Shown one piece after another: positions 1 to 12,315 of a stretch of DNA of 64,000 nt. The position numbers and the translations under genes were made by a program. The DNA comes from Xiphydria camelus (lineage: Eukaryota; Arthropoda; Insecta; Hymenoptera; Xiphydriidae), in NCBI GenBank assembly GCA_963678675.1, contig OY783198.1, forward strand, positions 749,001 through 813,000, written 5' to 3'. How positions within the stretch are numbered: the stretch's first letter is position 1; every line of letters starts with the position of its first letter. The notes beneath the pieces were generated by a model. That model saw nothing but the letters and a program-made list of their open reading frames with translations. It had not been told where the DNA came from and did not search any database.

Positions 1-3000
1 GATACGCGACGTTTTCCGCCACGGTTCTAAATGACGCGACGCTCCGATCTCTTCTCCCTGCTCCCAATTAAATTGCAAATCAAAATGCATATCTCACCGG
101 AAGGGACTCGCGCTGAATTTTAAAGTCCGCTCAATCGACCTCCCGTGGGACGCGCCTTCCCAACTTCCGCTTCCCCGCGAACGATCCTTCGTCCGCCTCG
201 TTTCCCCGCGGGTGATGGGTATCCCTTTCGCGGCGTTCAATCGCGTCGATGATTTCGTGGAAATTTCACTCGAGCGCGAGCAAATTGAATTTGGACCGTT
301 CGAACTCGGCACGGACGCGCGGTGTAGCTGGGACGCCAATTTCGACCCTCTCCAACCCTCGCTGCTCACGGTACAGTGCTACATAACAACGCGCTCTGCT
401 TTTACGCCGCTTCGGTTTATTCATTACATCCTACTTCACCCCTATTTCACCCCAAGCCTCGGCCCCTACCCGCGGGAATCGCGTATACCCGCCTTTGATG
501 ATCGGGGGGGTGGAAATTTACGGGTATTCCAGTCGTTATCAGGTGCGTCTCACCGACTCGCCTTTTCTGTATCTCTATATCGACGTATGCCGACATCTCG
601 GTATAAACCGCGCGGTTAATGGTTTTCCGATCGCCGCGCGTTAACGTTTCCCTCCGCCGCAAAGAATTTCCCGGGGAAAAGAAGGTTCCGCCCTCCTCGA
701 CCCCCGTCACCGATCGTATCTCGGACTTTCAAACTTTCCCGAGACGTCCGGAAGCCCGAGAGATACATGTACCCGCAACGAGAACGAGAGATACGGGAAC
801 TTCTCGTGACACCTGACAAAGAATTTTGGTTACTCCCCTATATACTTATACATAGGACACGCGTCTCTCTATCGTGGGGTGTCCGTATTTTTCGCCGTCG
901 TTCCGCTCCCTTCCACGCGAGGTCGAATTTACCGATCGTATCCTGTACACATATACACGCACATATATACGTACATTGGATATCCCGCAGGAAACGTCGC
1001 AAGGCAAGAGTGTGCGGCGCAACCCCGTGTGCATCGGGCGCGCCCAGCACTTCTGACAGTTATCCACTGTCCCGGGGATCGGGCGGACAATCCTCCGACG
1101 TTATCCAGTTACCGCTGTACTTACCTAACCTACTTCCGCTCGCTGCGCATCGAACGAGAGACCGAGCGCGCGGGCTTTGTGCTGAAGCTTGAGTTAGAGC
1201 ATCCATCCCCCGATTAGCCGAACGTAACGCGGGGAGTTGGTCGTTTCGGGAAACGCGGAGAAGCATTGTGGACACCGCGCGCGTATGCGGAAGCGTGTAG
1301 ACATTTTTCGATTCGGTCTGTAACTTATTTTTTAATAATATATACGGCGGTTATCATGAATCGATTAATCATACGTCGGCGATTCTTATTTTTTATTCAA
1401 TTTCAAGCCCTATTAATATAGGGATCGTTACGTGACGCTATCCTATAATTTGAATTAAACTTGGTACTTACCCCTACATTTGTCTACCATCGAAACACTT
1501 CGAACCGCGCGCGAACTGCGAGTCGAAGCCAAAGTTACGGCATACAGCGAGACGTTGAACGAGGAGTTAGCCCCGTTCCTCCCTCCCCTCTGCCGTTCCA
1601 AGACTTTAAACTCGCCGGCAGAATATCCCGACTGCGCTCAGGGGGTTCGCGTATTTTGTATACCGTGCGTGTGTATTTCAATGCAGCAGAAGAACCTAGC
1701 TTTATTCGTCAAATCATCACGTACGGATAATGCGAATTGAAACGATGAACGAGCCGTCACCAGACGATGTATCAAATTAGGGACGAAAACTACGGAGCAC
1801 CACCGTATTCGCGTATATTCTATAAAAAAGTCAAGCGTGTGTTATCCGGGACTCCATCATCGAGGATTATTACTTCGCGTATAAGCCGGATTAAAAATGA
1901 TGCTCGGATTATACATGTTGAAAGCAGTGGAGTCCCTTTCAGCCCGTGTCGTTCGCGCGGGGCGAGCGATCGATCGCGAATACGCGGAATGACTGGCAAA
2001 AATCTTCGCGCCCGAAAGCGCCGCGCGTAACCGAGATAAGGTTATCGTCGACGCGCTTGAAAGCGAACCGCACGCGACTAACGACGTGAGATTTCCTCCT
2101 CGACGAATGCGAGCGCCAATGACGTCGGTCGCCGTAACGGTGGGCCCTAATCGACGACGTTTCCGCGCGGCAACGTGGCCGCGGGCGCATAACGGAAACG
2201 ATTTCGCAAACTCGCCGATCTCGAATAGACCGCGCGCTCGTCACGCGCCGCGCGTAAATTTTACAATCGCTCGCGGCAGTGAATGGCGCGTAAATTGGCG
2301 CGTGTGGGTACACATTTTGTCGTGCGAGATATATTCGCGCCCCCCCGTATCGTCGAGAGAGAGAGAGAGAGAGAGAGAGAGACGCGATGTCGTTTATTCG
2401 TTCTTCCACCATTCAGCCAATCGAATACGAAGAGATCGTCGTCGCGCCGAGCCATCATTTCAATTCGGTCGAATCGGGGGTCGTGACTCTTGTAATCGCG
2501 TCGTCAGCCGCGCAAAAAGCACGCGGGATTCGAAACAAAGCCGCGATATCGGGACGCGCACCTCTTCCATCTCATCTCCTCGTCCTCGCGCCGCCGCGTT
2601 GTTCCCTCCTAACTCTTTATATCTCTCTCTCCTTTTTTTTCACCGCAATTATTATCATTATTATGTTTTTCATCCAGCGGCATTTCTCCGCCGGCGCGTC
2701 ATAAAGACGGCATATTTTCCGCGAGTCGCCCCGAGGGCTGGGGAGTTTTAATCTGCGCGGAAAAATCTCGAGTTTCTGTACGTTCGTCACCGGGGCGACT
2801 TTTTCCCGATTTTTTATACTCCCTTTTTTTAGTCCTTTTCCGCGGAGACAGCGTAGTGGCTGCGGGGGTCGCGCACGCGCAGCGCCCACCGCTCTGAATA
2901 TGCATGACGCGCGCGCGCGCGACCTTCTCTACGCGCTGCACACGCTTGCATTTCCGTATACGACGAGAGCACGACGCGTTGCCCGACCTACCTTCGTCGT

Positions 3001-3713
3001 CGAAATAGTACGTCGCGTGCGCGGGCGAGCGAATTTCTTTCGTTGCGTCACCTCGCCGCGCGCCTATGGAAGAGAAATAGAGTTTGCCTCGCCGAGCGGA
3101 AGCGGAGACGTAATTTTACTCGTTCCACTTTGGCGTCGTTCTTCGCGCCGAGGAGCGCAGCGATGCGCACTCCTTCGCGCACGCTCGAGTTGTGGTTCTC
3201 GCGAGCGACGCGGGGCGTCAAAAGCTAAATCGTTCGCGTTGTCAGGAGAGGACGTTCGTTTCGTTGCGCGTTCTTCGTAGGCCACGTCGAAATCGTGTAC
3301 GCGATGAGATAGAGATCACGCGCAATCAGGCCCGCTCCGTTATCGCTTAGACCGAGCGGGGATAAAGGATTTTCCGGGCAAGGCGCCCGAATACCCGTTA
3401 TCGAGGTATCGAAAAGAAATATAACGCGATCTCGACGCCTTTATCCGGATATAACTCAAGATAGGCCACCAGCGGTTATTAAAAAGTCCGTTCTTAAAAT
3501 TCAGAATTACGCGCGACGTACGACGGAACGAAAGTAGGTGCGTGTCTCGTGTACCTTCGCGACGTGCGTGTCGCGTGGCGATGAAAAGCCACACGCGAAG
3601 GACGCGTAAACGGGGGGCGACCTTTGGCTTCCGAAAAGTCAAGAACCGGAGGGAAACTCGTAAAAGCTTCCATTCGGCTCGCGCGGTCTTCCGGGACTCC
3701 GCACGGTTCGTAT
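1..3713. other. gene-free GC/CpG-rich region left of the receptor gene
   Basis: I see no defensible exon here. Open frames occur on both strands (the longest is 2086-2751), but they are Arg/Ser-rich, overlap each other in several frames and carry no recognisable domain. The region contains a GA microsatellite at 2355-2382, an alternating CG run near 2906-2921 and short T-rich tracts near 2631-2660. A consensus-like minus-strand splice donor (AG then GTAAGTA) lies at 1124/1125 but has no convincing exon attached. Confidence 0.5.
2355..2382. repeat. (GA)14 microsatellite
   Basis: This is an uninterrupted run of 14 GA dinucleotides. It explains the Arg-Glu and Ser-Leu repeats in the overlapping open frames, so those frames should not be read as proteins. 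Confidence 0.95.
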
Positions 3714-3719
3714 TTTATT
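3714..3719 (-). terminator. candidate poly(A) signal of the ionotropic receptor gene
   Basis: The minus strand reads AATAAA here, about 240 bases past the receptor stop codon at 3960-3962. It is the first canonical AATAAA I found downstream on that strand, which implies a 3' UTR of roughly 250 bases. The motif is short, so a chance match is possible. Confidence 0.4.
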
Positions 3720-3959
3720 TCAATTGGAAGGGTGGCCGTGACCAAGGAAAAACAGGATGTACGACTTCCTACGACTGTTTCCGCGAGGCGATAAATAAGA
3801 ATCGATCGAGAAATAAACACGCGATCGTGGCGATTACAATTTATATTTCAAAGGTGGACCACGGGATAGGGATTGGATCTAAGCGCGATAGTAATTTAGC
3901 AATTATTATCTCATCGGCTAATTCGAAGGAAGATCGAGTCAATTGGTACCCAATTTCCA

Positions 3960-5865
3960 TCACTTATTACGCCTTGAACCGTTCTTCCTCTCGTAGTAAA
4001 ACGCAACGACAGCCGCGAAGATACCAACGCCGTACAGTACGAAGACAAACTTCAGGTGTCTGAGATCGACGTAATTGACGCCATTCCAATCCGACTCCAA
4101 ATCGCTGACCGTCCAGTTCACCTCGACCTTATTCTGCAGCTGCCATTGATCGTAAATCCCCGCCTCCACGAGCCGCGCCAATATTTCGTCGAATCTCGGT
4201 AACAGCGGCGACCTTTTTCTGTGATAATAGGTCATGAGAAAGGTCGAAATCATGTGCCGACAAACGTAAAAGTACGACACGCCGTCCATGTGCATATGTG
4301 GGTCTCTCACGAGACGCCACGCCGTTTCCGTATTCGCCATGTAACCCAGGTTTGGTTGCAGCGTATGGAAGAGGCTGTCGTTCACGATCACGTTGCGCTC
4401 CAAGACCTGGTGGGCCGTCGGTTCAACCGAATTGATGATGTTCAAGTAGTAGAGCTTGTGGGTCACTACGGGGACGCGAAACTCCAGGAGATCGTCCATG
4501 GTTTCGATGAGGGCGCCGAGATAGGGAGACACCACGCGACTCGTCACGAAAGTTTGAAGGTAGGCGGACCACACCAAGGAGAAGATCATCCAGGAGCCGA
4601 GGAGACACCTGGCGCCTCCGCTGATTCTCGTGGCGAACGCCACGCCGTCCGACTGTCCCAGGACGAACTTGAACACGTCGAAGATCGACACTCGCGCGCA
4701 TCTTCCTATATCGAAGGAAAAATATCTCAATTGAGCGACGCGTGAATTGTATGCCCTGAATCCTTATCGACGTACCGTCGCGCAGCTGGAAGCGCCCCGT
4801 TAGGAAACTGGTCAGCCACGACAGCAACATTACCAGCAGAACCGTCGGCACGATGTTATAAACCGCGAGCGACAAGTAATCCACCGTCTTCCTCACGTTC
4901 CTCGGCAGCAGGAATACGATGCTCACCATCTTCCTGGGATAACTGTAATCGAACCGCCGGCCGAGACGTACTATCGCGAATCTACCGGACGCGATGTAGT
5001 CCAGGGTACCCTCGTCGAGCTCCTTGTATACAGGTATCTGCGTCAACTTGTCGGGGCGCAAACCGTACAGCGTGTTCGCGAAGGTCACTTCGAAAGTCGC
5101 GTTCATCATCTCCGCCATCACTGTCATCAGCATCCCGTCGAGTCCGCCAAAAAGTTCCGTTCCGTTGTCCTCCTTCTCGTAGAATTTAAGGCCGTTCACC
5201 ACCCCGACTCTGATTACGTCCAAGTTCATGTTGACGAACTTGTCGCGAAAGCTCCTGAAGGGATTGACGAGGTGAGATATGTTCTTGAGATGCTGTTGTT
5301 CGTGGGGAAAATATGTGAACATTCGGAGATTCGAAGGCCCTTCCGCGCGCAACTCCTTTTTAGTCTTGACGATGGCGATGACATTGTGCAGCTGATTCTT
5401 ATTGAACTCGGCAAGAAGATTCTCAATCCATTCCTCCGTACCGATCGTGAAGAAATTTGCATCGTCCCGCACCAAAAGCACGATTCGATCGGAGTTAATC
5501 AGGAAAGGTAGAATTTCCTGGATTACAGCGGTGGACTCGACCGCGGTGCGCGTTGGATCCATTTTCAAGATCGTAAGATCTACTCTCCTCTCGGCGTCGG
5601 CGTGTAAGATGATCGCTTTATTTGAACCGTGTAAGATTTTCACTGGAAAACACTGTCTGGTCGAATTGTAGGTCACGGTTAACACTCGAATCGTTTCACT
5701 GTAAAGAAACTCAGAGTCGCGCAAGATCGTCAAAATTTTTGAGTACAGAGGTGACGAGCCGGGCGAGCTAACATCTTCAGGAATGTCGATGTTTCGCGCG
5801 CGGGCGAGTTCTAGGACCACCAAAAGGCGGATACTCCCTCGAAGGAAGCAACCAAAGGGATCCAT
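3960..5865 (-). CDS. divergent ionotropic receptor (iGluR-related chemoreceptor), two exons, complete
   Basis: Predicted ligand-gated cation channel of the insect IR family, expected in the dendrite membrane of a sensory neuron. The CDS joins exon 1 (5865-4776) and exon 2 (4705-3960): 1836 bases, 611 residues. ATG at 5865 is the first Met after an in-frame TAA. Residues 1-23 look like a signal peptide. An N-terminal region runs to about 215. S1 lobe is about 217-320 (VIRVGVVNGL near 217), TM1 about 332-355, pore loop about 374-388, TM2 about 396-420, S2 lobe about 421-575, TM3 about 579-599, then a short basic tail ending SRRNK. Possible N-glycosylation sites are N67, N195, N234, N255, N472 and N560. 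The reading frame is intact across the splice, with no frameshift or internal stop. Family assignment rests on the S1-TM1-pore-TM2-S2-TM3 order and overall sequence character. The closest IR subgroup cannot be named; the low similarity to conserved co-receptors suggests a lineage-specific 'divergent' IR. Ligand unknown. Confidence 0.85.
4706..4775 (-). other. 70-base phase-1 intron of the ionotropic receptor
   Basis: On the minus strand exon 1 ends in G followed by GTACGT, and the intron ends in GATATAG before GAAGATGCG. The split codon is G|GA (Gly364). Removing the intron joins TM1 (ending near SFLTGRFQLRDG) to the pore region (RCARVSIFDVFKFVLG), exactly the order expected of an IR. Without splicing, exon 1 would read on into unrelated Arg-rich sequence. 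Confidence 0.85.
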
Positions 5866-8800
5866 TTCAATCAAACGTATGATGACACGTTAAAAATAAA
5901 AATTTTAAATATAAAATGTCAACTAAAAGATTCTCGACGGAGGAAAACAGTCGTCGTTAACGTTCATCGGGTTTTTGCGACCCAATGCTAAAACCCGTTC
6001 GCTATTTATACGTCGTTCGGTCATTCCCGTCGGCGATAAAGACATTCAACGATGATGAAAGAACGTGGAAAGTAGCGATGACGCGATATCAATCAGTTTT
6101 ATGGACGGCCAAGTTAATCGGCAGAAAGTCAACGACGTGAAAGCAAAGAGCAATCGACGACGACGCGTTGATGATGAGACGATCGATCAAAATCGCGTCG
6201 CCCGCGTTCAATAAACGCTGTCGAGAGAATTGACTGAGTCAATTGATATTGATTTGATATTTTCTATAAAATGATAGGTTTTTTCTCCCTTGCTGAAGGA
6301 ATGACCAGAAAGCCTTGATAATGGTGAAAGGACAGTAATTGACGGTTCCTCGATCAGCCCGCCTTTCGGACTCCCAGTAGTTACGTCTGCGAATAGTCGG
6401 ACGCGCTTATACGCGTGACATAACGTATCCTAATAATTTATCGGATAAACTGAGACCTGCTGATAATAAATTCACGGATTAGCGTAATAACGTTCGATTA
6501 AAAATCGTAAATGACAGTATTAGTACACGCGTAATATCCACGTATACGGGTAACATACGTCATACATCGTCATGTATAGATTGCAAGTGACTCTGTTTCA
6601 GTTATGAATCCTATATCCGGTGGAATGGACATTGACGTGTTTGCTCACATATCATCCATCAGACATTACCGCGTGGTTTATTAATTACCACGCGATCTCT
6701 TATCAGCTCACGCTCGATTTAGACGAGGGATGAAAATATTCGGCGGTGGACGTGACGATGTAAAACCCATCGGAGACCTTTTGTGCCTCGAATTTCACAA
6801 CGCGAACACTGCAACGAGTGGTACGCTTGATCGACGAAACATAATTGCGTTTCATATTTTTTCAGAAGATTTCTATTCCATTTTTACTTTTGGGAAAATT
6901 GCTAAAAATGTTCCTTGGCCAAGTTTCTGTATTAATAACAGACTGTATAATCGCGTAAAAATTATTCGCCAATCGAATATCTACGTATGCGTTATGTACT
7001 CGAAACACCAATTAATTTTTTCCCTCGTCAAACCGCCACTTTCCTCCACTACGTTTCCGATTCATCCGGGCGCGGGCCGATAAGTCACGCGTACTCCGGC
7101 TCCATATTTATGCGAATTTCATTTTAAATTCAAATCCCTCCCGAGCGCGCAACTTGAGAGTTTTCTCTCTCCGCCGGGCAAATTCATCTTTTATAATTGC
7201 TCCTCCGCACCTTACTCTCCATAGGTGCAGAGCGCCAGCGGGGTGTTATTTATCGCGCTCGTTAATAAGTCGACGAGAGAGGAGCGAGATTTGGGTCGTG
7301 GACGCCTCGCGATGTCGGGTCGTTGTACGCTTTTCATTTTCTCGGAGACGGATGTAAACGAAAATTTCTAAAGTAGCGACGGAATCTGATTAATTTTTTT
7401 CATCGAGGATGCGTGGTTCCATCCGTTATGCAAATAATTGCATAATCGAAACGATGGAGGCTCGAAAGCCATTGGCCACCGCGAGAGCGCAGCATCGGTG
7501 CATATCGCGATACACTTTGTTTGAGACCAATTAAAATCTACTCCCGCTTAATTATTTTACTCCCGCGGGATGCATACGACGTGAGGCGTGAGTTTTTAAA
7601 AAACTTGGCATGCCGGTGAAGAAAAATTTAAATCCGTGGAGACGGAATATAGGAAGAGGAACAAAAAACGTACCCGGGGGGCTCTACTTCGGTGTATATC
7701 ATAGCCTCGTTGAATTTCAATGTTTTCTGAATCTCGCGCGGATTGTATTTTTAGGTGCGTCATAGCTGTATGCGTTATATGCTACGTTGATCCGGAAGAC
7801 AAAATTTTAAATTGTATTTTCCGAGCTGATCGAAAAAAATCTCTTCATTTGCTCGCGCCCCTTATTTCCAATCGCTATTCCTACGGTAAATCGAGCATAT
7901 CCCGGTATACGGGAAAGAAACGGTCAAACCTATAATAATATACGAGAGCGATGCGATTCGAATTAAAATCGAATGGAAATGGAGAAAATCGAGGAGATAT
8001 CCAGTCTTAGCCAGCTCTAGATGTGCACCACGTCCCTGCCAACCGAGAGGTAACCGATATACCTATAGGTATATGGGTGTGGTCACGAGCTCCGTCTCCA
8101 TAAAATGGAAATGCGCAACTTTTTTTCCGATCGAATAAACCCTCCCGCGCATGGAGTCACTCCCCCCTTTCTCTCTCTCTCTTATATATATAATTCGACA
8201 GTCTTTTCAAATTTTGATACAAATATTTACATTTCAATTTATTCGATTCGCAACGTCAAATATTGAAGTACAGCACGTAATATTCTTTTCAAACGAACAT
8301 CTTCAAGAATTCATAGACATGTGATATGAAAATAAATCATTGTAAACACCTTTTCCTCGAAAAAAAAAACTAGTCTGAAGAATTCAATACCCTTATAAAA
8401 TGACGAAGCAGATGCGATTCAGGATACGAACATATAATACGATATAACGAAGTAATCGCGGCTGTGAACCGGATATAACTGCGAGCATGTAATATCCCTA
8501 CGTATATTCTTGCATACATATATTATGCAATACGAATACCTACAGCCGAGGAAGTACAGCGGCGTACATCTGATCGCACTTTGAAAAGTTAATTTCCTTT
8601 CCTCTCGGTTACAGTATGGCGAGTGGCGCATACACGAGGAGAGAATTTCATTGGTCTCGTTCACGTCATTCCGAAGTATTCCATGATAACGGTAGCAAAC
8701 GGGGACACGGACGACACGCGGGGCCGTACGGTCGGTTATTCGAGAGCAGATTCTCGCGAGGCTCGGTACAATTTCATCGACGTTAATTTTCCCGGCCCGT

Positions 8801-9140
8801 TTCACCGTCGTCGAAAGGTGGTGGGCGGGTCGGTCCTGCAGGGAGCGCTATAAAACGCAAAACCACTGAATACTAAATAAGTTCGTTCGGATGAGCGATT
8901 CTCCTTCTATCTCTGTCTCGTTTTCCCTTTTTCGGACTCCCCTCCCATTTTCGCCAGACTATCACTCCCCTGGCGACGTTGACTGGCAAGTCTCGTTATA
9001 GGAATCGCGATATCGCTCTAAAGTTTCTCGAAAGCGCGATGCCACGTTTGATTCGTGGCCTCGAACGAATCGGTTATCTGTGGGCTAAATTGTCTCGTTA
9101 TAATTAGCTGAAATTAAATCTACATTGTTTTTTACCCCTT
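5866..9140. other. non-coding region upstream of the receptor
   Basis: This region is AT-richer near 5880-7100 and mixed after that. No open frame here has a domain I recognise. Small features are an AP-1-like palindrome centred on TGACTGAGTCA near 6233, an 18-base palindrome ATATACCTATAGGTATAT at 8057-8074 and a CT/TA microsatellite near 8169-8192. It probably contains the receptor's 5' regulatory DNA. Confidence 0.45.
6002..6010 (-). promoter_or_regulatory. TATA-like box upstream of the ionotropic receptor
   Basis: The minus strand reads TATAAATAG, about 140 bases upstream of the receptor ATG. A start site about 30 bases downstream (near 5975-5980) would give a 5' UTR of roughly 110 bases. 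No strong initiator motif is visible at that spacing, so this is a candidate only. Confidence 0.4.
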
Positions 9141-9475
9141 AATATTTTCGCAAAAATTGAAATCTCTGAAGTCGAACTCTCGACCAGAGAGCGTAGGTAT
9201 TTAATTTATTTCTTCGTATTGACTCCGGGAATCACGGATTTATTGTGGAAATCTGAAAAGAAACCCCGAGATATCGATGATTTTTGGTGAAGAAATTAAT
9301 TTTTCGTACATACAATCATCGATATCTCACATTTCTTTTGAGATGTCGACCACATAACCGTACTTTTCGTAATCAGTGCGAAATAATACTTCGGACTCTC
9401 TGGGTGATTGAGCGATCGATTCCAGAAATTTCAATTCTTCGCAAAATACGTCAAGGGATGCTCCTAAAAGAAATT
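9141..9475. repeat. decayed single copy of the 310-base foldback family
   Basis: It contains the family's hallmarks in order, with many substitutions: a 'gcaaaaattgaaatctctg' arm, 'gagatatcgatgattttt', 'aatcatcgatatctcac', 'tttcgtaatcagtgcgaaa' and 'gattccagaaatttcaatt'. The same word order occurs at 23.7-24.9 kb and 57.7-58.5 kb. The open frame on its minus strand (9327-9545) is a by-product; its end (YGYVVDISKE) recurs in the 51 kb copy. Confidence 0.7.
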
Positions 9476-11945
9476 TAATACGCGCGTCACATTCGAATTG
9501 GCCGTGGAATTCCGGAAATAGACTATCAAAATTCCAAGCACGCACCGCGTAATAAAACTGTTACGCCGAATCGCGCGTGGAATTTTGGAATTATTATGCA
9601 TGGAATTTTTTTCATGGGAAATCGGGCCGACATTTTACCGTATAGGTACGTCACCGCGCCAACGTCAAGCTCGACGCGCGCGTCGACGCCACGACGGAGA
9701 AATCTTATCTCCCGCTATTCAAGACTCCCCCGATTTAACACCCCGTTGCGCATTTCTTCCTCGTCGCCGGTACCTGTTTCACACTAGGTCGAAACTCGCG
9801 ATCCCGCGCGCAATGTGTACGCGCATATCCCGAGAATTTCTTTCGCGTCGAGAAACTTCCTCTCGAAATTGCTTTCTCGACTCGTGCTGCACGTGTATAA
9901 GGTGTGGCGTTACAGAATGACGCTATCGCTATTACACATCGCTATATCAGTCGACTAACGCGCAGTGCGGACACATCTCTGTAGTCACATTCGAATGCAT
10001 ATGGCGACACGTGTGTGCGTCGCAGCGCTCCGACTTCGCGGAACAACGAAATTTTACGACGTCGAGAACGACGCGTCGAAAGAGCGACCCGTCGAGGTGT
10101 CAAACCGCGTGCCAAGCCCAGCGCTGCTCCTTCGTTGATCCGATAAAAAAGCGAGCGCGAGGCGAAAGCAAACGCAAACTCCCGCTAATTCCCGTCGAAC
10201 CAATCGTATCTCCCCCCCTCCTCCTCGGTATAGCCACACCCCGGCATGCTTCGTTTCTCCCCCGTGCACAAAGAAAAGTTTTTCGAGTTACCACCAATTT
10301 CCTCCACAATGCACCGCTCACGCATATTGTGCACCGGGCGCCTCTTCCGCGCGCGTTTCCAGGCTAAGAATGGCTATATATAATACAACCCCCTCCGTAC
10401 CTCTCGTCCACTACTTCTATCCCTTTCAAGAAGAGCGCGCTCCAGTCCCCGGACAAGTTTGGCGTCGCGCGCGCCACAACAATGCTTAAAGTTCCCCCGG
10501 AACTTCTGTTCCATCCCCCGGTGCACGGCCGGCGCGGCGGGGTTGTCGGAGTCGCGGGTGGGGTAGAGCCGCCGCGCGAAAGGAGAGGCGAAAGAGGCAC
10601 GGAAAGAGATTGAAAGCGCGAGGGAAACTCTATCCTCTGTATATACGCGGCCATCCATCCGCTCGTTGCGCGCGATCCTCCGCGGCGAATACAATATCTT
10701 AAATATGAGTGGGAGTGGTCGGTCGCGAATCCTTTGGCGAAGCCTTCCTTTTGTCGAAGCTAGTTTGCCGTTGCAGTTATTTTTATTCGTTCGACGAAAC
10801 GGCGGCGGACGCACCTACCGTCGATGCGAGGGGTGTATATAGTTCCACGCGTTTCTTTGTCTTCAAGGGAGGGAAAGCTGTGGCGATTGGAACGTCTAGG
10901 AGAGACGGATATAACGCGACGCGGTGACCGTTGGATCGCATCTTTCGAAGTCGGAAAATTCGATTATTTATAATTACAGGACGATAGAGAATTCGACTGA
11001 ATTTTCGACTCGAGAAGCTTGACGCGAAATGAGAATCGGACTTGTAATAACGTACAAAAAAAGGGAGATACGTTCTTAGAGTAATGAGAAAAGAAAATTG
11101 TAGACCTCACGACCGTGCGAGCGGACCCGTTCTAATGAGATTTTGAATTACGTAGCGAGTAGAATTCTACCCGTATCTACGAGTATCTACTCGAGAGAGG
11201 TGCGCATTTTATATAACATGTACGCGTATACATCGGACTGTAGATTATTACCCCCATCTACCCACCGGGGCTCTCTAAAGCTCCCGGATTTTCGCGTTGA
11301 AGATATTTTCCCCGCACTCTCTCCCGGAGCACGAGAAGAATCTCGCTCGACGCTCGGCGTCGTCGCGCGACTCCTCGAGTCCGGAATGCGATATTCCTCG
11401 CGAAGCGTCGACAATCCCGGGGCGCGGTCCGCTGAATTCGCAAAGGAGCCGCTAATTCCGCGACATGCCACGGAAGTTTCGTCGATTGAATTCCCGCGCG
11501 CGTGATTCTTCTTCTCCGTTCGCACGGAACGCCAGAGCTACCCTCTCTCTTTCTCGCTCTCGGGGTTAATTACGCGCCACGGTCGACGAGTCCCGCGCTC
11601 GACCCCGGCCGAACGCGGTGTGGGATCAGGGAGCGATCGATGGAGAACCGCGAGAATTTTTAATTCGCGTCGCGCGAGTACCACTGGTTCGCTCGAGCGA
11701 TTGCTGCCCGACGGACGTGGAGAAATGGTAGGCGGAGGGGCGCGGATTGGCACGGACGGTTTAAGCTCCAGCCAAATAGGTTGAATTTAAGGCCGAATAA
11801 AGTTGCTAACCTCGTTGAACGTCGGACGCGAGGGTTTCCCGTGCGGAGGGAGTGTTCGCGAGGGTTGCCTCGAAACCCTATACATGTACACGCGGAGAGG
11901 GTGAGGCCGAGCTGGGTGCAAAGAGGCACGCGATATTCCTTTTAG
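9476..11945. other. GC-rich region with no recognisable gene
   Basis: Several overlapping open frames on both strands reflect GC-rich sequence. None shows a domain, and I see no repeat longer than a few tens of bases. Nothing supportable was found. Confidence 0.45.
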
Positions 11946-12010
11946 AAATATCGTCGCGCGAGATGCAGCGAAAGAAAACGTAGGATACATGTCATTTGAT
12001 TTCGTAACAC
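11946..12010. repeat. left copy of a diverged direct repeat
   Basis: About 65 bases around 'cgcgcgagatgcagcg' and 'catttgatttcgtaa' recur at 12246-12315 in the same orientation with scattered mismatches and small indels. The two copies bracket the foldback at 12021-12228. A 65-base repeat is far too long for a transposon target duplication, so a local tandem duplication or part of a larger element is more likely. Confidence 0.7.
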
Positions 12011-12020
12011 GAGAAAAAAA

Positions 12021-12228
12021 TTAATCGTAGCACTTGCAAAGTTTGTGATAAATTTCGTGATACAGCCAATGTATTTTTACGATAACTGGAATTTTAGTAA
12101 GAATTACAGCAACGCTTGCAACTTCCGCAAGTTTTACCACAATTTTTACTAAAATTGTACTTATCATAACGGTAAATTGGCCTTGTCCCGAAATTTACCG
12201 CAAACTTCGTAAAAAGGCTACGATTTAT
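12021..12228. mobile_element. foldback (MITE-like) element, about 208 bases
   Basis: The left arm begins 'taatcgtagcac' at about 12022. Its reverse complement, with mismatches, forms the right arm ending '...ggctacgattta' near 12228. Matching blocks include 'gataaatttcg', 'gccaat' and 'aattttagtaa'. The arms are roughly 90 bases with a short GC-richer centre (gcttgcaacttccgcaag). There is no coding capacity. This is consistent with a non-autonomous DNA transposon relic; no target duplication is clear. Confidence 0.65.
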
Positions 12229-12245
12229 TATTTTATTTATTCCTT

Positions 12246-12315
12246 GCAATATCGTTCGCGCGAGATGCAGCGGAAGGTAATGTAAATATACACGTCATTT
12301 TTGATTTCGCAATAA
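12246..12315. repeat. right copy of the diverged direct repeat
   Basis: Partner of 11946-12010, offset by about 300 bases. It shares 'cgcgcgagatgcagcg' exactly and diverges after that. Confidence 0.7.

Noticed and set aside
1060..1275. Minus-strand exon ending at a GTAAGTA donor (1124/1125) with a possible MDALTQ start
   Set aside because: The donor fits consensus, but such matches are expected by chance in 64 kb, the peptide has no family resemblance, and no second exon was found.
2086..2751. 221-codon plus-strand open frame
   Set aside because: It spans a GA microsatellite, is Arg-rich, overlaps open frames on both strands and shows no recognisable motif.
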